Below, piece after piece: positions 1 to 9,059 of a DNA stretch of 64,000 nt (position 1 is its first letter; the number at the start of each line of letters is the position of its first letter). A model generated the notes under the pieces. The model had not been told where the DNA came from. It was given only the letters and a program-made list of their open reading frames with translations, and made no database searches. The translations under genes and the position numbers were made by a program. Source of the stretch: Mycolicibacterium gilvum. GTDB taxonomy: Bacteria; Actinomycetota; Actinomycetes; Mycobacteriales; Mycobacteriaceae. The DNA lies in contig NZ_UGQM01000001.1 in assembly GCF_900454025.1 (NCBI RefSeq), forward strand, positions 4,340,001 through 4,404,000. Direction: 5' to 3'.

Positions 1-809
1 CCTCGTGGCCCGGCGTCACCCGGCCGACCAATCTCGGCGGTCTCGGCTTCTCGATGAAGTGGAACATGGGCTGGATGAACGACACTTTGGAGTTCATCAA
101 GCGCGACCCCATCCACCGCAGCTTCCACCACGGCGAGATCACGTTCTCGATGATCTACGCGTTCAGCGAGAACTTCGTGCTGCCCATCAGCCACGACGAG
201 GTGGTGCACGGCAAGGGCACGCTGTGGGGGCGGATGCCGGGCAACGACCACATGAAGGCCGCCGGGATCCGCAGCCTGCTGGCCTACCAGTGGGCCCACC
301 CCGGCAAGCAGTTGCTGTTCATGGGTCAGGAGTTCGGCCAGCGCGCCGAATGGTCCGAGGAGCGCGGTGTCGACTGGTTCCAGCTCGATGAGCAGGGTTT
401 CTCCGACGGCATTCTGCGCATGCTCTCGGACGCCAACCACATCTACCGCGACCGCCGTGCGCTGTGGTCGCGCGACACCCAGCCCGAAGGCTATTCCTGG
501 ATCGACGCCAACGATTCGGCGAACAACGTACTGAGCTTCCTGCGGTTCGGTGACGACGGTTCGATGATGGCCTGCGTGTTCAACTTCTCCGGCGCAGAAC
601 ACAGCCGATACCGCCTCGGTCTGCCCCACGCGGGCACCTGGCGGGAGGTGCTCAACACCGACTCCGACACCTATCACGGTGCCGGGATCGGCAACTACGG
701 GTCCGTCGAGGCCACCGACGAGCCGTGGCACGGCCGTCCGGCGTCCGCGGTGATGGTGCTTCCGCCGCTGTCGGCGCTGTGGTTCGAACCCGTACCCCCC
801 GAGGCCTGA
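1..809 (+). CDS. glgB: 1,4-alpha-glucan branching enzyme, C-terminal part
   Basis: Partial gene; the reading frame is open from the window edge (frame of base 3) and ends at TGA 807-809. It encodes the end of the GH13 catalytic barrel and the C-terminal beta domain of the glycogen branching enzyme, which makes alpha-1,6 branches in glycogen and capsular glucan. Recognisable stretches are [16 protein letters not shown], the [14 protein letters not shown] stretch and the [18 protein letters not shown] segment typical of GlgB. The protein ends in [11 protein letters not shown], as branching enzymes do. The N-terminus lies outside the window. In M. tuberculosis glgB (Rv1326c) has the same neighbours. 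Confidence 0.96.
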   Translation, partial: SWPGVTRPTNLGGLGFSMKWNMGWMNDTLEFIKRDPIHRSFHHGEITFSMIYAFSENFVLPISHDEVVHGKGTLWGRMPGNDHMKAAGIRSLLAYQWAHPGKQLLFMGQEFGQRAEWSEERGVDWFQLDEQGFSDGILRMLSDANHIYRDRRALWSRDTQPEGYSWIDANDSANNVLSFLRFGDDGSMMACVFNFSGAEHSRYRLGLPHAGTWREVLNTDSDTYHGAGIGNYGSVEATDEPWHGRPASAVMVLPPLSALWFEPVPPEA

Positions 810-818
810 GGTCTACGA

Positions 819-881
819 CGCCGAAATTGCATTCCAGCAGGCGTGCACTCGCACAAGCTCTGCTGGAATGCAGTTTCGGCG
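819..881. repeat. Long hairpin between convergent genes
   Basis: Two 22-base arms (819-840 and 860-881) are inverted copies with one mismatch and enclose a 19-base loop. The element fills the 75-base gap between the convergent ends of glgB and the thioredoxin-like gene. It could act as a bidirectional terminator, although no T tract follows either arm. The length and near-perfect symmetry also fit a small intergenic palindromic repeat of the REP/MITE type. The sequence alone does not separate these. Confidence 0.7.
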
Positions 882-884
882 AGG

Positions 885-1781
885 TCAGTACAGCGCGTTG
901 GCGAGGTTGCGCCGGCCCGCGATGACGGCGGGGTCGGCGGGGTCGAACAGGTCGAAGAGTTCGATCAGCCGGGTGCGCACGGTGGTGCGGTCATCGCCGG
1001 CGGTGCGCCTGACCAGAGCGGTCAGCCGGGCGAACGCGGGCTCGATCTGCTGCTGCAGAATCTCGACGTCGGCGGCGGCGAGGGCGGCCGCGATGTCGTC
1101 GGGTGCCGCGTCCGCGATAGCGACCGCGTCCTGCGGGTGCGTCGTGGCCCGCTGCAGGAAGCCGATCTGACGCACGGCGCCCTTGGCCTCGGCGTGGTTG
1201 GGGTCGGCGTCGAGAATCGCCTGGTACGCGTTGCGGGCGGCGTCGAAGTCGCCCTCATCCAGCAGTGCCCGGGCCTGCTCGAGCTGCGGATCCACCTCTT
1301 CGGGCTGACCCTCGTCTCCTGCGCCGCCAAGCTTGCCCGCCACAGCGTTCAGCAGCGAGTCGATCCAGCGACGCAGTTGGTCCGGCGGTTGCATACCCTC
1401 GAAGCTCGACAGCGGCCGCCCGGCCGCGAGCGCGACGACGGTCGGCACCGCCTGCACGCCGAACATCTGCGCCACCCGCGGCGTCGTGTCGACGTTCACG
1501 GTCGCGAACACCCACTTCGCCCCGTCGGTGGCCGACAGCGCACCGAGGGCCTCGCCGAGCTGCACGCTGGCGTCGCTGCGCGGCGACCACAGCAGCACGA
1601 CCACCGGCACCTCGGTGGAGCGGACGAGGACGTCGGCTTCGAGGTTTGTCTCGGTGACCTCGATGCCGCCCGGGGCGCCGGTCGAGGCCGATTCAGCGGA
1701 GGAGGCAGGCCGCTGCTTGAGCACCGACAGGTCGACGGCACCGGCGAGGGCAGACGAGATTCGGGGTCCAGGACGCGTCAC
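885..1781 (-). CDS. Thioredoxin-fold protein with TPR domain (CnoX/YbbN-like)
   Basis: 298 aa, GTG start. The N-terminal third (about residues 50-160) has the thioredoxin pattern, with VVVLLWSPRSDAS in the place of the usual W-C-x-x-C active site, followed by VNVDTTPRVAQMFGVQAVPTVVAL, including the cis-proline. The C-terminal half is Ala/Leu-rich and TPR-like (ARALLDEGDFDAARNAYQAIL). This is the layout of E. coli YbbN/CnoX and of M. tuberculosis Rv1324, which has the same neighbours. Both active-site cysteines are missing, so a redox role is unlikely. A chaperone-holdase role is inferred from the family. Confidence 0.88.
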   Translation of the reverse strand: MTRPGPRISSALAGAVDLSVLKQRPASSAESASTGAPGGIEVTETNLEADVLVRSTEVPVVVLLWSPRSDASVQLGEALGALSATDGAKWVFATVNVDTTPRVAQMFGVQAVPTVVALAAGRPLSSFEGMQPPDQLRRWIDSLLNAVAGKLGGAGDEGQPEEVDPQLEQARALLDEGDFDAARNAYQAILDADPNHAEAKGAVRQIGFLQRATTHPQDAVAIADAAPDDIAAALAAADVEILQQQIEPAFARLTALVRRTAGDDRTTVRTRLIELFDLFDPADPAVIAGRRNLANALY

Positions 1782-1794
1782 GAGACCAAGTCTG

Positions 1795-2169
1795 TCACGT
1801 CGTTTCGGGTACCGACGCGCCTGCCCGACCCCCGGCGACCGCGGCGGAGGCGGACCCCATCCGACCGGTCCTATCAGCCCATATGAGGAAGATCACACTA
1901 CCGAGTGGCACAATGCTGCCCAGCAACGCCAGCAACCACGCGGCGACGTCCCATTTGACCGCGACGCCGACCATCAGCGCGGCGATCAGGAACGCGACGA
2001 AGACGCCGCCGTGGATCGGGCCGAAGATCTTGACACCGATCTCGGTCTGCGGAGTGCCGATGTACTTGAAGTACATGCCCAGCAGCAGACCGACCCAGCT
2101 CACCGCCTCGGCGAAGGCGACCACTCGGAACCGTCCCGCTGCGGTGCGGAGGTCATACACGCTTGTCAT
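1795..2169 (-). CDS. DUF3817 small integral membrane protein
   Basis: 124 aa, ATG start. Three hydrophobic helices are visible: AEAVSWVGLLLGMYFKY, GGVFVAFLIAALMVGVA and AAWLLALLGSIVPLGSVIFLIW. The spacing and the GPIHGGVFVAF motif fit the DUF3817 family of actinobacterial inner-membrane proteins, whose function is unknown. It lies 13 bases from the thioredoxin-like gene on the same strand and is probably cotranscribed with it. The last 25 residues form a polar cytoplasmic tail. Confidence 0.85.
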   Translation of the reverse strand: MTSVYDLRTAAGRFRVVAFAEAVSWVGLLLGMYFKYIGTPQTEIGVKIFGPIHGGVFVAFLIAALMVGVAVKWDVAAWLLALLGSIVPLGSVIFLIWADRTGRMGSASAAVAGGRAGASVPETT

Positions 2170-2245
2170 GGCCCCTATTGTGCCCGAACCCCGAGCCAGC
2201 TACTACAACGCGTCGTTGACGATGCCCGTCACGGCCGATGCAGGA

Positions 2246-3439
2246 TCAGGGCCGGCGCAGAATCAGAGCATCGCCCTGGCCACCGGCGCCGCACAGCGCG
2301 GCCACGGCATAGCCCGATCCCTTACGGGCCAGCTCGAGGGCGGCGTGCAGGGTGATCCGGGCACCGGACATCCCGATCGGGTGACCGATGGCGATGGCCC
2401 CGCCGTTGGTGTTGACCTTCTCGGCAACCGTCGCCTCGTCGAGGCCGAGCTCGCGCGCCGACGCCAGCGCGACGGCGGCGAAGGCCTCGTTGATCTCGAT
2501 GACGCTGAGGTCGTCCACGCCGATCCCCTCTTTGGCGAGCGCCTTCCTGATCGCGTTCGCGGGCTGGCTCTGCAGCGTGGAGTCCGGGCCCGCGGCCACG
2601 CCGTGCGCACCGATCTCACACAGCCACGTCAGGCCGAGTTCCTCGGCCTTCGCCTTGTTCATCACGACCACCGCACACGCACCGTCGGAGATCTGCGACG
2701 CGGACCCGGCGGTGATGGTGCCGTCCTTGCGGAAGGCCGGACGCAGCCCGCCGAGTGACTCGGCGGTGGTGTCGGCGCGAATGCCCTCGTCCTCGGCGAA
2801 CTCGATCGGGTCGCCCTTGCGCTGCGGGATCTTCACCGGCACGACCTCGTCGGCGTAGACGCCGTCCTTCCACGCGCGGGCGGCCTTCTGGTGCGACTCG
2901 GCGGCGTAGGAGTCCTGCTCGGCGCGGGTGAACTTGTCGGCGTCGTTGCGCTGCTCGGTCAGCGCGCCCATCGGCTGATCGGTGAAGACGTCGTGCAGGC
3001 CGTCGTAGGCCATATGGTCGAGCACCGTCACGTCGCCGTACTTGTAGCCCGACCGGCTGTTCATCAACAGGTGCGGAGCCTGGGTCATCGACTCCTGGCC
3101 GCCGGCGACGATCACGTCGAACTCACCGGCCCGGATGAGCTGGTCGGCCAGCGCGATCGCGTCGATGCCCGACAGGCACATCTTGTTGATCGTCAGCGAC
3201 GCGACATCCCACGGGATGCCGGCGGCGACGGCGGCCTGGCGCGCGGGCATCTGCCCGGCGCCCGCCGACAGCACCTGGCCCATGATCACGTACTCGACTG
3301 CCGAGGCGTCGACGTTGGCTTTCTCCAGGGCGCCCTTGATGGCCACGGCACCGAGGTCGCTGCCCGAGAAATCCTTCAGCGAACCCATCAGCTTGCCCAC
3401 AGGCGTACGGGCTCCAGCAACGATCACCGACGTCGTCAT
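2246..3439 (-). CDS. fadA4: Acetyl-CoA acetyltransferase (thiolase)
   Basis: 397 aa. Thiolases join or cleave acyl-CoA units through a covalent acyl-cysteine. The start is set at ATG 3439 because GGAGG lies five bases upstream and [16 protein letters not shown] is the usual thiolase N-terminus; an in-frame ATG 33 bases further upstream would add an untypical extension. Catalytic features are Cys88 in INKMCLSG, the NEAFAAVA segment, [10 protein letters not shown] and the C-terminal CGAGGQGDA. It is the counterpart of Rv1323 and is divergent from the methylmalonyl-CoA epimerase gene, as expected for acetyl/propionyl-CoA metabolism. Confidence 0.95.
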   Translation of the reverse strand: MTTSVIVAGARTPVGKLMGSLKDFSGSDLGAVAIKGALEKANVDASAVEYVIMGQVLSAGAGQMPARQAAVAAGIPWDVASLTINKMCLSGIDAIALADQLIRAGEFDVIVAGGQESMTQAPHLLMNSRSGYKYGDVTVLDHMAYDGLHDVFTDQPMGALTEQRNDADKFTRAEQDSYAAESHQKAARAWKDGVYADEVVPVKIPQRKGDPIEFAEDEGIRADTTAESLGGLRPAFRKDGTITAGSASQISDGACAVVVMNKAKAEELGLTWLCEIGAHGVAAGPDSTLQSQPANAIRKALAKEGIGVDDLSVIEINEAFAAVALASARELGLDEATVAEKVNTNGGAIAIGHPIGMSGARITLHAALELARKGSGYAVAALCGAGGQGDALILRRP

Positions 3440-3532
3440 CACGACCTCCACACTTGTTTCGAACGGCTGCAAAGAGGCTATACGGGCGCACCGAGCTATT
3501 CGAAACCGATCCTGTTAGGTTACGTTTTCTTT

Positions 3533-4021
3533 ATGACCGCCGAGCAGACTGACGCCCGTCCGGTACTGGCCACCGCGCTTGTGACCGCCATCGACCACGT
3601 CGGCATCGCCGTGCCCGATCTGGATGCCGCGATCAAGTGGTACCACGACCATCTCGGGATGATCGTCTTGCACGAAGAGGTCAACGAAGAGCAGGGCGTG
3701 CGCGAGGCGATGCTGTCGGTGCGCGGCGCGCCGGTGGGCAGCGCACAGATCCAGCTGATGGCGCCGCTGGACGAGACGTCGACGATCGCGAAGTTCCTCG
3801 ACAAGCGCGGACCCGGCCTCCAGCAGCTCGCGTACCGCACCAGCGACATCGACACCCTCAGCGATCGCCTGCGCGAGCAGGGCGTCCGGTTGCTCTACGA
3901 CGCCCCCCGGCGCGGCACCTCGAACTCGCGGATCAACTTCATCCATCCCAAGGACGGCGGGGGCGTGCTGATCGAGCTCGTCGAGCCCGCCCGCGACGGG
4001 TCCGACTCCACGTCGCACTGA
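3533..4021 (+). CDS. mce: Methylmalonyl-CoA epimerase
   Basis: 162 aa, ATG start. It interconverts the R and S forms of methylmalonyl-CoA in propionate metabolism. The vicinal-oxygen-chelate fold is visible: IDHVGIAVPDLDAAIKWYHDHLG carries the first metal histidine, RGPGLQQLAYRT the middle part, and GVLIELVEPA the metal-binding glutamate at the end. Length and order fit the single-domain epimerases (Rv1322A in M. tuberculosis). The 93-base gap to fadA4 must hold divergent promoters. A longer frame reaches back to 2891 but runs antisense through fadA4 and is not used. Confidence 0.93.
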   Translation: MTAEQTDARPVLATALVTAIDHVGIAVPDLDAAIKWYHDHLGMIVLHEEVNEEQGVREAMLSVRGAPVGSAQIQLMAPLDETSTIAKFLDKRGPGLQQLAYRTSDIDTLSDRLREQGVRLLYDAPRRGTSNSRINFIHPKDGGGVLIELVEPARDGSDSTSH

Positions 4022-4027
4022 CGCTGT

Positions 4028-4321
4028 CTACGACCATCGCCGGGTAGGCCCTCGGGTCGCCCGGTGTGTCCAACACGGCGTATGCCAGTGCCGGCGGTCC
4101 TCGCTGTCGCCCGAACTCTGCGCCGGCCACACCACGAGATGGGCGATGTTGGGCCGGATCTCGTGGTCGCATCCCGGGCACCGGTAGAGCTTGACCGCGC
4201 GTGCCGCCGCGACGGGACGCACCTCGTAGTCATAGCCGTCGGGCCCCACCTCGACACGCCGGGGCGCCGGCAGCGGGGCCGGGCCGGGGTTCCTCCTGCG
4301 CGCAGGGCGCCGCCTACCCAT
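4028..4321 (-). CDS. Small zinc-ribbon-like protein coupled to nucS
   Basis: 97 aa. The N-terminus is very basic and proline-rich ([18 protein letters not shown]). It is followed by a treble-clef-like pattern, YRCPGCDHEIRPNIAHLVVWP, and HWHTPCW, giving two Cys plus His/Cys as possible zinc ligands. The start at 4321 is chosen because it shares TGATG with the nucS stop, indicating translational coupling; the longer frame to 4384 overlaps nucS coding sequence. Similar proteins in mycobacteria are often labelled ATP/GTP-binding, but no P-loop is seen here. A nucleic-acid-related role with NucS is inference from position. Confidence 0.8.
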   Translation of the reverse strand: MGRRRPARRRNPGPAPLPAPRRVEVGPDGYDYEVRPVAAARAVKLYRCPGCDHEIRPNIAHLVVWPAQSSGDSEDRRHWHTPCWTHRATRGPTRRWS

Positions 4322-4992
4322 CAGAACAAACGGAACTCGTCGCTGTCCATGCCTCGCATCTTGTCGTAATCCAGTGTCAGGCAACGGATTCCGCGATCAG
4401 TCGCGAGCGTCCGAGCCTGCGGTTTGATCTGCTGGGCAGCGAACACGCCTGCCACCGGCGCCAGCAGCGAATCCCGATTGAGCAGCTCGAGATACCGCGT
4501 CAGCTGCTCGACTCCGTCGATCTCACCGCGCCGCTTGATCTCCACCGCCACCGATCGTCCCTGCTCGTCCCGGCACAGCAGGTCGACCGGCCCGATCGGG
4601 GTCATGTACTCACGGCGCACCAGCGTGTAGCCGGCACCGAGCAGTTCCACGTGCTCGGCCAGCAGCGCCTGCAGGTGCGCTTCGACACCGTCCTTGACCA
4701 GACCGGGATCCACCCCCAGCTCGTGGCTGGAGTCGTGTTCGATCGCCTCCACGGTGATGCGCAGCTGCTCCCCCGCCTTGTTCTCGACCACCCAGACGGC
4801 GGTCTCACCGTCTGTCTGTTCGGCCAGTCGGCAGGGTGGACTCATCCAGTTCAGCGGCTTGTAGGCACGGTCGTCGGCGTGCACGCTCACCGATCCGTCG
4901 GCCTTGAACAGCAGCAGCCGCCGGGCCGAAGGGAGGTGAGCGGTGAGTCTTCCGACGTAGTCGACGGTGCACTGGGCGATGACGAGGCGCAC
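4321..4992 (-). CDS. nucS: Mismatch-specific endonuclease NucS (EndoMS)
   Basis: 223 aa. NucS cuts both strands at mismatches and provides the non-canonical mismatch repair of actinobacteria that lack MutS/MutL. The start is GTG 4992 because [16 protein letters not shown] is the normal NucS N-terminus and the length then fits the family (about 226 aa). The nuclease domain is in the second half: [21 protein letters not shown] carries the D-ExK motif, followed by QLTRYLELL. The gene is divergent from the cyclase gene across only 47 bases and corresponds to Rv1321. Confidence 0.95.
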   Translation of the reverse strand: MRLVIAQCTVDYVGRLTAHLPSARRLLLFKADGSVSVHADDRAYKPLNWMSPPCRLAEQTDGETAVWVVENKAGEQLRITVEAIEHDSSHELGVDPGLVKDGVEAHLQALLAEHVELLGAGYTLVRREYMTPIGPVDLLCRDEQGRSVAVEIKRRGEIDGVEQLTRYLELLNRDSLLAPVAGVFAAQQIKPQARTLATDRGIRCLTLDYDKMRGMDSDEFRLF

Positions 4993-5039
4993 CGAACCAC
5001 CATAGATGCAGCGCGTCGGGTCACTAGGCTGACGCCACA

Positions 5040-6650
5040 ATGAACGCGACCAAGAGCGTGCCGTATCGGTTGGGCCGGGTGCTGGAAAGGGTGACACGAC
5101 AGAGCGGACGCCTCGACACCACCGACTACGGCTCCTGGCTGCTGGGCCGATCCGCCGAGTCCCAGAGCCGGCGTCGCATCCGCATCCAGATCATCCTGAC
5201 CTTCTTCATCCTGTTCACCAATGTCCTGGGCATCGCGGTCTCGCTGCTGCTCAACACCATCGCGATCCCCGTGCCCAGCGTCTTCTCCGACGCCCCGGCG
5301 TGGCTGACGTTCGGTGTCACCCCCGCCTACATGCTGGTGGCGCTGTTCTTCGGTACCGCCTGGATCACGTCACGGACCGTCGGCTCCCTGCGGTGGGCCG
5401 TCGAGGAACGTCAGCCGACGAGCACCGACCAGCGCAACGTGTTCCTCGCCCCGGCCCGAGTGGCGCAGAAGCTGTTGCTGCTGTGGGGAGTCGGCACCGT
5501 GCTGCTGACCGTGCTCTACGGGCTGCAGGACTCCGCGTTCATCCCGCGGTTTCTCTTCGCGGTGGGTTTCCCGGGCATCGTCGTCGCCACCGCGTGCTAC
5601 ATGATCACGGAGTTCGCGCTGCGGCCCATCGCGGCCCAGGCACTGGAGGCCGGGCGGCCCCCGCGTCGACTGGCCCACGGCGTCATGGGACGGACCATGA
5701 CGGTCTGGCTGCTCAGCTCCGGCGTTCCGGTGCTCGGCATCCTGTTGCTGGCCGTCTTCTCGCTGTCGCTGAAGAACCTCACCTCGACCCAGTTCGCGGT
5801 CGCCGTCATGATCATCGCCGCGTTCGCGCTGGTGTTCGGATTGACCCTGATGTGGCTGCTGTCCTGGCTCATCGCGACGCCGGTGCGGGTGGTCCGGACG
5901 GCACTCAAGCAGGTCGAGGACGGCGAGCTCGACTGCAACCTGGTGGTGTTCGACGGCACCGAGCTGGGCGAGCTGCAACGCGGTTTCAACTCGATGGTCA
6001 ACGGCCTGCGCGAACGCGAACGCGTGCGCGATCTGTTCGGGCGCCACGTCGGACGCGAGGTCGCCCTCGCTGCCGAGCAGCAGCAGGTCGAACTCGGCGG
6101 CGAGGAACGCCACGCGGCGGTCATCTTCGTCGACATCATCGGGTCCACGAAGCTGGTGACGAGCAGACCCGCCGTCGAGGTCGTCGAACTGCTCAACCGC
6201 TTCTTCGACGTCGTGGTCGACGAGGTCGACAATCACCACGGCCTGGTGAACAAGTTCGAGGGCGACGCGGTGCTGGCGGTGTTCGGCGCACCGGTCTCGC
6301 TGGACAACGCCGAAGCCGAGGCGCTGGCCGCGGCACGCGTCATGAGCCGCCGGCTGGCTGCTGAGGTTCCCGAGTGCACGGCGGGTATCGGGGTGGCCGC
6401 CGGACAGGTCGTCGCCGGAAACGTCGGCGCCAAGGAGCGGTTCGAGTACACCGTCATCGGAGAACCCGTCAACGAAGCCGCACGCCTGTGCGAGCTGTCG
6501 AAGAAGATCGACGGGCACCTGGTCGCATCGGCGGACGCGGTGGACAACGCCACCGAAAGCGAAAGGCGGCATTGGGAACTGGGCGAGACGGTGACCCTGC
6601 GCGGCCACACCGAACCGACCAGGCTGGCCACCCCCGTCGACCGCGACTGA
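5040..6650 (+). CDS. Membrane class III nucleotide cyclase (six TM, HAMP, catalytic domain)
   Basis: 536 aa, ATG start; counterpart of the Rv1318c-Rv1320c cyclases. About six transmembrane helices fill residues 47-280, a HAMP linker covers about 275-330 and the cyclase homology domain about 355-530. Catalytic residues can be placed: metal Asp365 (FVDIIGST) and Asp409 (NKFEGDA), Lys405 for the base, Thr471 at the second base-specifying position (YTVIGEP), and Asn478 and Arg482 for the transition state (VNEAAR). The complete set predicts an active adenylate cyclase. M. tuberculosis has several paralogues in tandem here; this window shows one. Confidence 0.93.
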   Translation: MNATKSVPYRLGRVLERVTRQSGRLDTTDYGSWLLGRSAESQSRRRIRIQIILTFFILFTNVLGIAVSLLLNTIAIPVPSVFSDAPAWLTFGVTPAYMLVALFFGTAWITSRTVGSLRWAVEERQPTSTDQRNVFLAPARVAQKLLLLWGVGTVLLTVLYGLQDSAFIPRFLFAVGFPGIVVATACYMITEFALRPIAAQALEAGRPPRRLAHGVMGRTMTVWLLSSGVPVLGILLLAVFSLSLKNLTSTQFAVAVMIIAAFALVFGLTLMWLLSWLIATPVRVVRTALKQVEDGELDCNLVVFDGTELGELQRGFNSMVNGLRERERVRDLFGRHVGREVALAAEQQQVELGGEERHAAVIFVDIIGSTKLVTSRPAVEVVELLNRFFDVVVDEVDNHHGLVNKFEGDAVLAVFGAPVSLDNAEAEALAAARVMSRRLAAEVPECTAGIGVAAGQVVAGNVGAKERFEYTVIGEPVNEAARLCELSKKIDGHLVASADAVDNATESERRHWELGETVTLRGHTEPTRLATPVDRD

Positions 6651-6757
6651 AGCAGGCATGTCGCAACCGGAAACCCACCGGTGTGCCGATTCGTGATTTA
6701 CAGGCGATCCCGGATCGCCAACCATGGGGGACGGCAAGCCAGGAGAGGCGGTTGACG

Positions 6758-7849
6758 ATGACGATCAGTGTGGCCGAGCGCGCGGAGCTGCGCACCGCGG
6801 TCGGCGAATTGCTCGCCGACAAGTGCACCGAGGACGACGTGCGGCGGGTGAGGGAATCCGACGAGGGTTTCGACCGCGACCTGTGGCGGCGGCTGGCTGA
6901 CCAGGGTGTGCTGGGCATGCTCGTCGACGGCGAGCACGGCGGACTCGGATTCGGCGCCCAGGAGCTCGAAGCGGTCGCCGAGGAGACCGGTGCCGCGCTG
7001 CTGCCCGCGCCGTTCCTCTCCAGCGCTGTGCTGACCGTCGCGCTGATCAACGCGGCGGGCTCTGAGGAGGACAAGCTGCGCCTGCTGCCCGGGCTCGCCG
7101 ACGGCACGGCCATCGGCACCGTGGCGCTGACCGGCCGGGCCGGCACCTGGTCCGAGGACGGCGTCGACGTCCGGGCCGGCGCGGACGGCACCCTCGACGG
7201 CGTCGCGCACTTCGTCACCTGGGGCCAGGTGGCCGATGTCGTGCTGGTCGTCGCCCGCACCGACGACGGGGTCGGCGTGTTCGAGGTGGCCACGGACGCA
7301 ACGGGTTTCGAGCGCACCGCGGCGACGGTCTTCGATCCGACCGTGCGCCTGTCGACCTATACCTTCGCGGGCACCCCCGCCCGCCGCCTCGGCACCGCGG
7401 GGTGGGAGGCCGTCCAAGAAGCGCTGGACTACGCGGTGGTCGCCTCAGCCGGGGAGCAGGTCGGCGGCACCAAGCGGATCTTCGACATCACCATCGCCTA
7501 CCTCAAGACACGGTTCCAGTTCGGCCGGGCGATCGGCAGCTTCCAGGCGCTCAAGCACATGGCCGCCGACCTGCTCCTGGAGGTCGAATCGGCGACGTCG
7601 GCCGCGCAGCACGCCGCCGCCGTGTTCCACGACCCCGAGGCCCGCGACGGGGCCGTGGCGCTGGCCGGTTTCGCGTGCGCCGAGGCCTATGTCAAGACCG
7701 CCATGGCTGCCGTCCAGATGCACGGCGGCATCGGCTTCACCTGGGAACACCCCTGCCACCTGTACGTCTGCCGGGCCCGCTCCGGCCTGCAACTGTTCGG
7801 CGACTCGGGACTGCACCGCGAGCGCTACCTGATCTCGAAAGGCGCCTGA
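6758..7849 (+). CDS. Acyl-CoA dehydrogenase, smaller subunit type
   Basis: 363 aa. Start is ATG 6758 with AGGAGAGG nine bases upstream; the frame is open further back but overlaps the previous gene. The fold is acyl-CoA dehydrogenase: helical N-domain (LADQGVLGMLVDGEHGG), middle beta domain, and a C-terminal bundle ending in MHGGIGFTWEHPCHLYVCRA. It is three bases from a second, larger acyl-CoA dehydrogenase gene, the arrangement of heterotetrameric enzymes such as the mycobacterial steroid-side-chain FadE pairs. The substrate is not evident; the adjacent CoA-transferase suggests an unusual acyl-CoA. Confidence 0.9.
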   Translation: MTISVAERAELRTAVGELLADKCTEDDVRRVRESDEGFDRDLWRRLADQGVLGMLVDGEHGGLGFGAQELEAVAEETGAALLPAPFLSSAVLTVALINAAGSEEDKLRLLPGLADGTAIGTVALTGRAGTWSEDGVDVRAGADGTLDGVAHFVTWGQVADVVLVVARTDDGVGVFEVATDATGFERTAATVFDPTVRLSTYTFAGTPARRLGTAGWEAVQEALDYAVVASAGEQVGGTKRIFDITIAYLKTRFQFGRAIGSFQALKHMAADLLLEVESATSAAQHAAAVFHDPEARDGAVALAGFACAEAYVKTAMAAVQMHGGIGFTWEHPCHLYVCRARSGLQLFGDSGLHRERYLISKGA

Positions 7850-7852
7850 GTC

Positions 7853-9055
7853 ATGAGCGACAACAATCTGCCCAGCGCCGAGGACCTGCGCACCGAGGTC
7901 CGCGAGTGGCTGGCCGAGAACTGGACGGGCGTCACGCTGCCCAAGTCCGATGACCCCTGGGTCAGCTCTCCTGAGCGGATCGGCTGGCTGGAGAAGGTCG
8001 TCGCGGCCGGCTACGGCGCGCCGACCTACCCGACCGAGTGGTACGGCCGGGCCTACCCGAACAAGCTGGCCAAGGTGATCGCCGAGGAGTTCCGCGCGGT
8101 GGGCGCCCCCGGTGCCTGCCAGGACAGGTTCAGCATCCCGGCCAACACCTCGCTGACGTTCGGCACCGAGCAGCTCAAAGCCGACCTGCTGCACGAATTC
8201 CTGACCGAGAAGTCCCGCACCTGCCTGCTCTACAGCGAGCCGGGCGCGGGCTCGGATCTCGCCGGCGTGCGCACCACCGCGGTGCGCGACGGCGACCAGT
8301 GGATCATCAACGGCCAGAAGGTGTGGACCTCCGGCGCCCAGACCTCCCAGTACGCGCTGCTGATCGCGCGCACCGACTGGGATGTGCCCAAGCACAAGGG
8401 CATCACGTTCTTCATCGTGCCGATGAAGCAGCCGGGCATCGAGATCCGGCCGCTGGTGCAGATCACCGGCGACGCGCATTTCAACGAGGTGTTCATCACC
8501 GATGCCACGGTGCCCGACGCCTACGTCGTCGGCGGTGTCGGCAACGGCTGGCGGGTGCTGCAGACCGCGCTGGCCGTCGAGCGCTCCATCATGGGTTCCG
8601 GAACCAGCCTGCACCGCAAGCAGTCCCGCGGGAACAGCCTGGTCGAGATGGCCCGCGCGCACGGCAAGCTGGACGACTCCGCGATTCGCAAGGCACTGGC
8701 CGATGTGCTGGCGCTGCGAGAACTGAACAACCTCAACAACGCCCGCGCCAAGGCCGAGGCCAAGCAGGGCACCGCCAGCCCGGTCATGTCGCTGGGCAAG
8801 CTGGCGACATCGGGCATCCTGCACGCCGAGGCCCGGCTCAAGACCGACATCATCGGCGCCGACGCGCTGCTGGCCGGACCTGAAAACGCCGAGGCCGACG
8901 AGGTGAACTTCCTGACGCTCAACGCGTTCTTCACCTCGATCGGCGGCGGCACCGACCAGATTCAGCGCAACATCATCGGCGAGCGCGTGCTGGGCCTGCC
9001 CAAGGAGCCCGAGGTCGACCGTGAGATCCCGTTCCGCGACATCCGGAAGAACTGA
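7853..9055 (+). CDS. Acyl-CoA dehydrogenase, larger subunit type
   Basis: 400 aa, ATG start three bases after the preceding stop, so cotranscribed. Characteristic FadE segments are YSEPGAGSDLAGVRTTAVRD (flavin and substrate site), GQKVWTSGAQ and GGGTDQIQRNIIGERVLGLP (FAD contacts at the C-terminus). It is followed after four bases by the CoA-transferase gene. With the 363-aa partner it probably forms a mixed alpha/beta dehydrogenase that introduces an alpha-beta double bond into an acyl-CoA. Which partner carries the catalytic base was not resolved. Confidence 0.92.
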   Translation: MSDNNLPSAEDLRTEVREWLAENWTGVTLPKSDDPWVSSPERIGWLEKVVAAGYGAPTYPTEWYGRAYPNKLAKVIAEEFRAVGAPGACQDRFSIPANTSLTFGTEQLKADLLHEFLTEKSRTCLLYSEPGAGSDLAGVRTTAVRDGDQWIINGQKVWTSGAQTSQYALLIARTDWDVPKHKGITFFIVPMKQPGIEIRPLVQITGDAHFNEVFITDATVPDAYVVGGVGNGWRVLQTALAVERSIMGSGTSLHRKQSRGNSLVEMARAHGKLDDSAIRKALADVLALRELNNLNNARAKAEAKQGTASPVMSLGKLATSGILHAEARLKTDIIGADALLAGPENAEADEVNFLTLNAFFTSIGGGTDQIQRNIIGERVLGLPKEPEVDREIPFRDIRKN

Positions 9056-9059
9056 GCAG

